Assembly: GCA_029261835.1 (NCBI GenBank)
Contig: JAJDAO010000069.1
Location: 62,001 to 126,000, forward strand
Reading direction: 5' to 3'
DNA length: 64,000 nt
DNA from: Deltaproteobacteria bacterium
Lineage (GTDB): Bacteria; Myxococcota_A; UBA9160; UBA4427
Shown here: positions 35,965 to 42,943 of the stretch, piece by piece
Numbering within the stretch: position 1 is the first letter of the stretch
Layout: each line of letters begins with the position of its first letter
Program-made: the position numbers and the translations under genes
Notes under the pieces: model-generated
The model's input: only the letters and a program-made list of their open reading frames with translations
Told to the model about the DNA's origin: nothing
The model's database searches: none

Positions 35965-37641
35965 TCAATAGACATCATAGACGGTGTTGTGGACATTCCA
36001 CTTGCCGGTGGGCGTAACGAGCCAGTCGCCCTTGATCCGCGTCTTCTCTTTGAGGGTCTTGTCGTCATAGACGATGATCTCACCCTTCTTGTCCCACACT
36101 GCGGTCCACACCTCGTCGCCGGCCTTGTTGTACTCGAAGTGCACGATCTTGCCGCGCTTCGTGGCCTGCCAGCACTTCTTCCCTTCTTCGAATTGATCCT
36201 TGCGGAAGACGCAGACCTGCTGGTTCGCGCCCTCCTCCTTGGAGAGGGTGGAGTCAACCCAGATGTGGTTGCTGTTGGGGTGGGTCTTCAGGAAGAGCCC
36301 GGGACCACCGGTCTCCGCTTCGCGCACGATCTTCCAGGCGTGCTGGGGATGACCGTCGGGGTCGGATCCGTAGACCGATATCAGTGCCTCACCCAGGTGC
36401 GTGGTCGCGCTGACGGGGCCGTACTTGGGATCCACCCAGTTCGCACCGCGCCCGGGATGAGGCTTCACGCCCGTCTCGAACTTGGCCACGAACTTCTTGT
36501 CCTTCGTGTCCACGACAACCATCTGATCTCGCATGTTGGCTGCAATCAGCAGGTAGCGCTTGGTCGCGTCGAAGCCGCCATCGTGCAGGAACCGCTCGGT
36601 GGCGATCTGTGTCATGGTCAGGTTGTCGAGATCCGAGTAGTCCACGATCCAGACCATGCCGGTCTCCTTGATCGCGACCACCCACTCGGAGTCATGATGA
36701 GAGGCCACGATGGTCGCCACACGCGGCTCGGGGTGATACTCGTTCGTGTCGTAGGTCGAGGAGCGGGTCGAGATCACCTTGAGGGGCTCGAGGGTCTGCC
36801 CATCGAGCACGACCATCTGCGGGGGCCAGTAGCAACCCACGACGGCGAGCTTGTCGACGAAATCACCCTTCGGGCCCTTGTACTTCGAGACGTCGACCGA
36901 GCGGGCGTCGAGACAGACGCGAGATTCGGCCACCACCTGCGGCTTCTTCGCATAGAGGTCGATCAAGCTGACCTTGCCATCGCGCCCGATGGTGTAGAAG
37001 TAGCGACCCGTCGCCGACGCACGGAAGATATGAACCGCATGGCCCGTATCCACGACACCAACCAACTCCTTGGTGTCACCGTCGATGATCGCCCCCTGAC
37101 CAGCGTCGCGCAGAATCGTGCCGAAGAAGTTGTCTATGTTGCGTCCGTGTTCCGGCTTCTTGGGTCGATCCGAAACCAACACGTGTACTTTGTGGGTCTT
37201 TTTCATGTCTTTGAGACCCATCTCGGGCGGAATCGGCGCCGGGAGCTGCATGTACTTGGCCATCAGAGCGGTCTCGGCTTTGGTGAGTTCGCCCGTGCGT
37301 CCCCAGCCCGGCATGCCGGCGTCCGTGCCATCGAAGATGGTTTCCTCGAGCTCCGCGAGGCTCTGCTTGAGCATCCTGTCGGCCGTAATCTTCGGGCCGG
37401 TGGCACCCTTGCGAAGCGCTCCGTGGCAGCCTGAGCAGCGGTCGAAGTAGATGAACTTGCCCTGCTCGAACTGCTCGTCGCTCAGCGAGGTCGCAGCAGC
37501 CGCCAAGCCGGCCCCGAGCGTCAAGAACAGCGAGACCGCCAGGCCGCAGCACAGCGCTCCGGTGAACCGCTTCAGCTGGGCTACCTCTCGCCCTACACCG
37601 GCGGCTGAGTTCTCTAGAAAGGATGCGCGTACCCGCTCCAT
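35965..37641 (-). CDS. nirS: Cytochrome cd1 nitrite reductase
   Basis: The 558-residue protein has a signal peptide (about 28-50). A cytochrome c domain follows with C69-x2-C72-H73 and M110 (AGMPGW). The d1 propeller retains the expected haem d1 ligand H204 (TGHAVHIFRAS), active-site H315 (VASHHDSEW) and H395 (HPGRGANW). EYHPEPRVA and the LVTPTGKWNV end also match NirS. It reduces nitrite to NO in the periplasm. AGGAGGAGG lies 8 bases before the ATG. The gene is monocistronic by appearance and divergent from the NO reductase operon. Confidence 0.97.
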   Translation of the reverse strand: MERVRASFLENSAAGVGREVAQLKRFTGALCCGLAVSLFLTLGAGLAAAATSLSDEQFEQGKFIYFDRCSGCHGALRKGATGPKITADRMLKQSLAELEETIFDGTDAGMPGWGRTGELTKAETALMAKYMQLPAPIPPEMGLKDMKKTHKVHVLVSDRPKKPEHGRNIDNFFGTILRDAGQGAIIDGDTKELVGVVDTGHAVHIFRASATGRYFYTIGRDGKVSLIDLYAKKPQVVAESRVCLDARSVDVSKYKGPKGDFVDKLAVVGCYWPPQMVVLDGQTLEPLKVISTRSSTYDTNEYHPEPRVATIVASHHDSEWVVAIKETGMVWIVDYSDLDNLTMTQIATERFLHDGGFDATKRYLLIAANMRDQMVVVDTKDKKFVAKFETGVKPHPGRGANWVDPKYGPVSATTHLGEALISVYGSDPDGHPQHAWKIVREAETGGPGLFLKTHPNSNHIWVDSTLSKEEGANQQVCVFRKDQFEEGKKCWQATKRGKIVHFEYNKAGDEVWTAVWDKKGEIIVYDDKTLKEKTRIKGDWLVTPTGKWNVHNTVYDVY

Positions 37642-37999
37642 GTTCGATCCTCCTCCTTATTGACATGCGGCGCGCCGGGACGGCGCCACCCGGTGAACCG
37701 GCCAAGTCGAACAGTGATCCTTGTTGAAACTGAACTATCGAGATTGACGACTTCCTCCGGCCGTAGCCCTAGGGGGGCCGGCCGAGCAAGATGCGAACTG
37801 GTCTGGCGTGAATCGTCGGCGATTGCTCTTGTCGTGGGCCCTCGCAAAAGTACTTGCCATGAGCTGATCAGGGCTTGACCGGTTGTGGCCATTATATACA
37901 ATCGATAAACAGATCTCTAGATCCATTTATCGGAAAATCCGAGAATGACCCTGGGGCCTGGATCTGAGATACCTGCTTCTGTAGAGGACCACCGTCATC
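37642..37999. promoter_or_regulatory. Divergent nirS / NO reductase operon promoter region
   Basis: On the plus strand TTGACC (37874-37879) and TACAAT (37897-37902) are 17 bases apart. TCTAGATCCATTTATC (37916-37931) starts 13 bases after the -10 element, matching the layout at 24274. On the minus strand a TATAAT (37896-37891) could serve nirS, with the motif overlapping its -35 position and a leader of about 240 bases. I see no canonical TTGAT-N4-ATCAA FNR/DNR site. Confidence 0.55.
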
Positions 38000-39478
38000 A
38001 TGCCCGCCGCTCGCGATGAAGATGTCCGCGGCCTGCCGGAGCTGCGCTGCGCCCGCAGCTGGCTCGGCTTGGCGGTCGGCGTGCTGATCCTCGCCGGGCT
38101 CTTCTCGCTGGTAGTCGTGATCGGTCGCATGCCTCCCTTCGACCGGCTCGTCAGCGACCCGCTGCTCTTCAAACGCGGCCTGGTGGTGCACGTCAACCTG
38201 GCGCTGGTGGCGTGGTTCTACTCCTTCGTAGCGGCGCTGCTCTTCCTGGTGCCTGGCCGGCACGCGCCGGGCTGGCTGGCGCGCCACTCGGCGCAACTGG
38301 CTGGGGCAGGCATCGCCCTGCTACTGCTGGCCTCCGCGCTGCCCGGGGCGCGCCCGGTGCTCTCCAACTACATCCCCATGATCGACCACCCGCTATTCGC
38401 CACCGGACAGCTGCTCTTCGCGGCGGGCGTGCTAGCGAGCTTCCTCGGGCGACGACTGCTGCCGCGACCAACCTCTCGTCCGGCCTTCTTCGAAATCCCC
38501 GGTTGCGCCCGTGTCGGCATTCGCGCCACCGCGCTCGGCCTGGTGCTCGCCGCGCTCACCTTCGCGACGTCTCTGTGGCGAATCACCCCCGGCATTGCGC
38601 TGGATGCGCACTACGAGCTCCTCATGTGGGGAGGCGGGCACGTGCTCCAGCTCACCTGCAGTGTCGCCATGGTGACGGCCTGGCTGATCCTGCTGCACTC
38701 GGCTCTGGGCCGAGCGCCGCTGAGCCGCAGCACGGCCACACTTCTCTTCTTCGCCATGATGGCGCCCTGGCTCTTCTCGCCGTTTCTCGCGCTCGCCGGG
38801 ACTTGGACCAGCGCCTACCGCGACGGCTTCACCAGCCTGATGCGCTGGTCGATCTTCCCCGTCGTCTGTCTCTTTCTCGTAGCCTGCCTGCGGCTGCTTG
38901 CCCAAGAACGACGTGCGGGCCGCATCGACTGGTCGGCCCTGGCCGATCCCCGGATCTCCGGCTTCCTGGCAAGCGCCGCCCTCACCTTGCTCGGCTTCTT
39001 GCTCGGCGCGGCCATCCGCGGTTCCAACACAATGGTGCCGGCGCATTACCACGCTTCGATCGGCGCCGTAACGGCGGCGTTCATGACACTCGCCTACGTA
39101 ATGCTGAGCAAGTTCGGTCTCGCAGCCCCAACGCCCCGCCTGCGCCGTGCAGCCGCCTGGCAGCCGGTCCTCTACAGTGCGGGCCAGATCGTGTTCGCCA
39201 GCGGCTTCGCCTTGGCGGGCGCCTTTGGCATGACGCGCAAGACCTATGGCGCGGAGCAGGCCCAGCGAGGCTTGGGGGAGAGCGTTGGGCTCGGCGTGAT
39301 GGGGATCGGCGGCTTGGTCGCCGTGCTGGGTGGAGTTCTCTTCCTCGTGGTCGTCGTCGCCATCTGGCGGCGCGGATCCGACGGGCGACAAGAAGACGAC
39401 AATAGTGAAACCAAAGGGACACGGAGGTACCGATGGGAACGAGAGACCCGGATGGCAAGCATCCGTTTCAGAAGTTGA
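38000..39478 (+). CDS. Haem-copper oxidase subunit I homologue lacking CuB histidines
   Basis: The 492-residue protein has about twelve transmembrane helices in the haem-copper order. Candidate low-spin haem ligands are H64 (GLVVHVNLALVAW) and H351. The high-spin ligand candidate is H349 (VPAHYHASIGAVTAAF), and the helix-VI His is H214 (WGGGHVLQ). The helix-VII His-His pair that binds CuB is absent: the region reads FAMMAPWLFSPFLALAG (about 251-267). The C-terminal 15 or so residues overlap the next small gene. It is first in the NO reductase operon. It may be a structural or electron-relay partner of the second subunit I, or a divergent NO reductase. Confidence 0.8.
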   Translation: MPAARDEDVRGLPELRCARSWLGLAVGVLILAGLFSLVVVIGRMPPFDRLVSDPLLFKRGLVVHVNLALVAWFYSFVAALLFLVPGRHAPGWLARHSAQLAGAGIALLLLASALPGARPVLSNYIPMIDHPLFATGQLLFAAGVLASFLGRRLLPRPTSRPAFFEIPGCARVGIRATALGLVLAALTFATSLWRITPGIALDAHYELLMWGGGHVLQLTCSVAMVTAWLILLHSALGRAPLSRSTATLLFFAMMAPWLFSPFLALAGTWTSAYRDGFTSLMRWSIFPVVCLFLVACLRLLAQERRAGRIDWSALADPRISGFLASAALTLLGFLLGAAIRGSNTMVPAHYHASIGAVTAAFMTLAYVMLSKFGLAAPTPRLRRAAAWQPVLYSAGQIVFASGFALAGAFGMTRKTYGAEQAQRGLGESVGLGVMGIGGLVAVLGGVLFLVVVVAIWRRGSDGRQEDDNSETKGTRRYRWERETRMASIRFRS

Positions 39479-39588
39479 TGGACAACCCCTGGCTCTTGCT
39501 CGCGCTGGGGGTGGTCATTCCAACTGTCTCCTACACGGTCTGGGGCTGGATCGAGCTGTGGGTGCTACCCGCAGCGACACTTCCTTGA
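39433..39588 (+). CDS. 51-residue single-pass membrane protein in the NO reductase operon
   Basis: The ATG at 39433 follows ACGGAGGTACC, an excellent RBS, and the frame gives MGTRDPDGKHPFQKLMDNPW, then a transmembrane helix (LLLALGVVIPTVSYTVWGWIEL) and a short periplasmic end. It overlaps the end of the preceding gene by 46 bases and ends 16 bases before the CuA subunit. Size and position fit a small accessory subunit of a haem-copper enzyme, like CcoQ- or subunit-IIa-type peptides. No homologue is recognised. Confidence 0.75.
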   Translation: MGTRDPDGKHPFQKLMDNPWLLLALGVVIPTVSYTVWGWIELWVLPAATLP

Positions 39589-39604
39589 GTGAGCGGAGGG
39601 TGGT

Positions 39605-40165
39605 ATGAGCATTCATAATCCGCCGGCTGGCTGGCTGAAGCCGCCGATGGGAGCCGAGCGGCTCTGGGTGGGACTCGCACTCGCGTGGTGCATCATCATG
39701 TCGATCGCCATGCCCTACTGGCATTTCTACGGCAAGCAGAATCCGACAGGCGAGTCGTACAAGGTAACTGTGGCCGATTTCGCCGTTAGGACGCAGAAGT
39801 TCATCGCTGCGAACAAGGTCGGGGAAGAGACCGTACCGCTGCACATCGGAGACCAGGTGCTGGAGGAAAAGGTTCCGATTGTCGAGATTCCGCCTGGCGG
39901 CGACGGTTATCTGCTGGCAAGCATGTGGAAGTTCCGGCCGATCCTCAAGATGAAGATGGGGCAGACCTATCGTCTGCACATCTCATCCATGGATCTTCAG
40001 CACGGCTTTTCGCTTCAGCCGTTGAACATGAACTTCCAAGTGCTGCCGGGCTATGACCATGTGCTGACCATTACACCAACCAGCACTGGCGTCTTCGCCA
40101 TCGTCTGTAACGAATTCTGCGGGATCGGTCACCATGGCATGACCGGTCGCGTAATCGTGGAATAG
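39605..40165 (+). CDS. CuA-containing subunit II of the haem-copper NO reductase/oxidase
   Basis: The 186-residue protein has one N-terminal transmembrane helix (about 20-40) and a cupredoxin domain with a full CuA site: H133 (DLQHGFSL), C168, C172, H176 and M179 in CNEFCGIGHHGM. The single anchor and short domain are like ba3-type (B-family) subunit II. CuA accepts electrons from periplasmic cytochrome c. GCGGAGGGTGGT precedes the ATG, and subunit I follows after 10 bases. Confidence 0.93.
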   Translation: MSIHNPPAGWLKPPMGAERLWVGLALAWCIIMSIAMPYWHFYGKQNPTGESYKVTVADFAVRTQKFIAANKVGEETVPLHIGDQVLEEKVPIVEIPPGGDGYLLASMWKFRPILKMKMGQTYRLHISSMDLQHGFSLQPLNMNFQVLPGYDHVLTITPTSTGVFAIVCNEFCGIGHHGMTGRVIVE

Positions 40166-40175
40166 GGGGGACCCC

Positions 40176-41903
40176 ATGGCCAGTGCAGTAGAGAGCCTTC
40201 CCATCTCCGGCAATCACCCGGCTTCCGAAGTCCGGACCTGCGACACGACTTCGCTGCCGGTCTGCTTGACCGCTCAGAAGTTCATCCGCATGCACGCAGT
40301 CGCTGCGGTCGTCTTCCTGTTGATTGGCGGAATCGCAGCCATTCTGATTGGCCTGACCCGATGGCCCGCAGTGCATCTGCTCCCCGCAGAGTGGTACTAC
40401 CGCCTGTTGACCCTCCACGGGCTCAACATGCTGATCTTCTGGATCCTGAACTTCGAGATCGCCGTGCTGTACTTCGCGGGCACGGTGTTGCTCAACACGC
40501 GACTGGCATCAAGATGGGCCGCTTGGGGCTGCCTGGGCTTGATGACGGTCGGAGCGGTGATGGTCGACGTGGCGATCGCGCAGGGCAAGAGTGACGTGCT
40601 CATGACGTCCTATGTGCCTCTAAGGGCCAGCCCGTGGTTCTACCTGGGCATCATTCTGGTGGCGGTCGGGACGCTGGTCGGCGTGATCAATTACTTCGCC
40701 ACCATCTACATCGCCAAGCGGGACAAGACCTATGAGGGTTCGGTACCGCTGGTGGTCTTCGGCGCCACTGCCGCCGCGATCATCGCGGTCGTGACCCTGC
40801 TCCACGGCGCAGTCGTGATGATCCCCACCTGGCTCTGGTCGATGGGTGTCCTCAGCCAGATCGATCCCGCCTGGTATCGCATCACCTGGTGGGGTCTCGG
40901 GCATATGTCGCAGCAGGTCAATGTCTGCGCGATGGTGTCTGTCTGGTACCTGCTGGGCACGCTGACGACGGGTGCTTCGCCTCTGAACCAGGGCGTCTGC
41001 CGCGGCGCTTTCGTCCTCTACATCCTCTTCATCAACCTCGCCTCCGCTCACCACCTGCTGGTGGATCCGGGAGTCGGTGCCGGCTGGAAGATATGGAACA
41101 CGTCCTACGCCATGTACCTGGCCGTGCTGGCCTCCATGATCCACGGTTTCACGGTCCCGGCGTCGGTGGAGGTCGCGATGCGGAAGAAGGGCTTCAACCG
41201 GGGCCTCTTTGGATGGCTGGCGGCGGCTCCTTGGAGCAATCCAGGCTTCTCCGGCTTCTTCCTCTCGCTGGTGATCTTCGGCTTCGGCGGGGGGATCACG
41301 GGCGTCGTGCTGGGAACTCAGCAGATCAACATCATGGCCCACAACACGATGCGCATCCCGGGACACTTCCACGTCACCGTGGTCGGCGGCACGACACTCG
41401 CCTTCATGGCGCTCACATACTATGTCGTCCCGCTGGTCTTCCAGCGGGACTTCTACGCCAAGGCGCTCTGCCGCATCCAACCGTACGTCTTCGCGGGAGG
41501 AATCACGGTGATGGCGCTCGGCATGTCCTTCGCCGGATCCTACGGTGTACCGCGCAGGCATTGGGACGTTGAGTTCACCGGTGGGCAGTTCGCTGCCGGC
41601 TTCGATCCCGGTGCTCACGTGATGCTCGGTGTGATGGGAGTCGGCGCGCTGGTCGCCTTCGTGGGCCTGCTTCTCTTCATCCTTCTGGTGGTCGCTGCGG
41701 TGTTCACGGGTCCGGCTATTGCGGGACAGGCAATGCAGGCATGGCACGAAGAGCCGCAGGCACCGGCTGATGCAGCGACGATGGCGGAAGAGGAGCACAA
41801 CACGCCCGGCACCGTGGTGCTGGTGCTGGTCTTCCTGACGACGTTTGCGGTCTACTACTTCGCCAATTGGAAGTGGCTGAGCGACGTTTGGGAGGTCCGC
41901 TAG
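40176..41903 (+). CDS. B-family haem-copper subunit I, probable CuA-type NO reductase catalytic subunit
   Basis: The 575-residue protein has about 13 transmembrane helices. Ligands are H81 (TLHGLNMLIF), H243 (WWGLGH), the CuB pair H292-H293 (SAHHLLVDPG), H397 and H399 (IPGHFHVT). The residue four after H243, the cross-linked Tyr in oxidases, is Gln247 (GHMSQQ). Loss of that Tyr is typical of NO reductases derived from oxidases (eNOR/sNOR/qCuANOR types). RGLFGWLAAAPWSNP matches ba3-type enzymes. It would reduce NO to N2O downstream of NirS. O2 reduction cannot be excluded. Confidence 0.85.
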   Translation: MASAVESLPISGNHPASEVRTCDTTSLPVCLTAQKFIRMHAVAAVVFLLIGGIAAILIGLTRWPAVHLLPAEWYYRLLTLHGLNMLIFWILNFEIAVLYFAGTVLLNTRLASRWAAWGCLGLMTVGAVMVDVAIAQGKSDVLMTSYVPLRASPWFYLGIILVAVGTLVGVINYFATIYIAKRDKTYEGSVPLVVFGATAAAIIAVVTLLHGAVVMIPTWLWSMGVLSQIDPAWYRITWWGLGHMSQQVNVCAMVSVWYLLGTLTTGASPLNQGVCRGAFVLYILFINLASAHHLLVDPGVGAGWKIWNTSYAMYLAVLASMIHGFTVPASVEVAMRKKGFNRGLFGWLAAAPWSNPGFSGFFLSLVIFGFGGGITGVVLGTQQINIMAHNTMRIPGHFHVTVVGGTTLAFMALTYYVVPLVFQRDFYAKALCRIQPYVFAGGITVMALGMSFAGSYGVPRRHWDVEFTGGQFAAGFDPGAHVMLGVMGVGALVAFVGLLLFILLVVAAVFTGPAIAGQAMQAWHEEPQAPADAATMAEEEHNTPGTVVLVLVFLTTFAVYYFANWKWLSDVWEVR

Positions 41904-42002
41904 GAACGCGCAGCATGACCCAGCGCGGCCGGATGCGCGCCGCACGGCTACCCGGCCGCGCTGGGGCTCGACTCAGAAGTTGAGTCAAGCGAGGACTCTC
42001 CC

Positions 42003-42932
42003 ATGATCGACCTACTCGAAAAGATAAGAGGCTTCTTCGTGGGTGGTGGCTTCCCGGCCTTCAGTTTGTCGCTACTACTCTGCTGGGAGATCCTGCTAAT
42101 CGGCATCTTGCTCTATCCGCCCGCTCCCAGCGGCCTGGGAGCGTTTGCGGAGGAGTTTCGCGTTTGGTGCTTCGGCTACGATCCGGCGACGGGTCGCACG
42201 CAGTGGGCATACGTCTTCGCCATGCTCATGCCGCAGCTCATGATGGGCGCCTTCATCGCGCTCTTCTGGTGGGAGCCATTGCACCGTGTTCTCGAGCAGC
42301 CGAGGGTGCTGGCATTTCATCTTGGCAGCGCAGCTCTCCTGGTGGCGGGCACCGCCAGCGGCCTGGTCCTCAGTGACAACCGGCCTGCCAGCGGAGAACT
42401 GCCCTTCCCCGCCGAGGCGCTCCGAACAAAGTACGCACCCCCGGAGTTCGCCCTGACGAACCAGCTCGGCGAACTACTCGAGACTTCCACACTGCGTGGC
42501 AAGGTCGTCCTCCTGACCGCCGTCTACGCTTCATGCGGCCATACTTGTCCAGCCGTACTCGCGCAGGCGAAGGACGTAATCGCCAGCCTCACGCCCGAGG
42601 AGCGCACGGATTTGCGGGTGGTGGCCGTCACGCTGGATCCGCAGAACGATTCGACTTCGGTCCTCGCGGGGCTGGCCGATCACCACCAGATGCGGGCGCC
42701 ACTCTACAACCTGGTCACCGGGCCGCCGCACGAGGTGGAGGGTGTGCTCGACCGCATGGAAGTCGCCCGCGAGCGCGACCCGAAGACAGGCGTCATCAAT
42801 CACGCCAACCTCTTCCTCTTGATCGATCGAGAGGGCAGGCTGGCCTATCGTCTCGGGCTCGGCCCGCGCCAGCAGCGCTGGCTTGCCTCGGCACTGAAAG
42901 TACTTCTGCGGGAGCAGGACCGGCCCGGTTAG
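42003..42932 (+). CDS. SCO1/SenC copper chaperone with membrane-embedded N-terminus
   Basis: The 309-residue protein has about three N-terminal membrane segments (about 15-125). A thioredoxin-fold SCO domain follows with the copper site C178-x3-C182 (ASCGHTCP) and H267 (NHANLFLLID). SCO proteins deliver copper to CuA, fitting its place two genes after the CuA subunit. The multi-pass N-terminus is unusual, since SCO proteins normally have one anchor. It ends 11 bases before the next gene. Confidence 0.9.
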   Translation: MIDLLEKIRGFFVGGGFPAFSLSLLLCWEILLIGILLYPPAPSGLGAFAEEFRVWCFGYDPATGRTQWAYVFAMLMPQLMMGAFIALFWWEPLHRVLEQPRVLAFHLGSAALLVAGTASGLVLSDNRPASGELPFPAEALRTKYAPPEFALTNQLGELLETSTLRGKVVLLTAVYASCGHTCPAVLAQAKDVIASLTPEERTDLRVVAVTLDPQNDSTSVLAGLADHHQMRAPLYNLVTGPPHEVEGVLDRMEVARERDPKTGVINHANLFLLIDREGRLAYRLGLGPRQQRWLASALKVLLREQDRPG

Positions 42933-42943
42933 GTGAGAACGAA

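Noticed and set aside
35989..37434. Long plus-strand frame opposite nirS
   Set aside because: Shadow of nirS; no motifs.
38212..39405. 397-residue plus-strand frame overlapping the first subunit-I homologue
   Set aside because: Arg/Pro/His-rich shadow with no membrane segments; the overlapping frame carries the haem-copper signatures.
40620..41945. Long minus-strand frame opposite subunit I
   Set aside because: His/Asp/Arg-rich shadow of a membrane-protein gene.
42533..42943. Upstream extension of the cytochrome b fusion through the SCO gene
   Set aside because: This part is out of frame with SCO and low-complexity; the GTG at 42944 has an RBS and follows the SCO stop.
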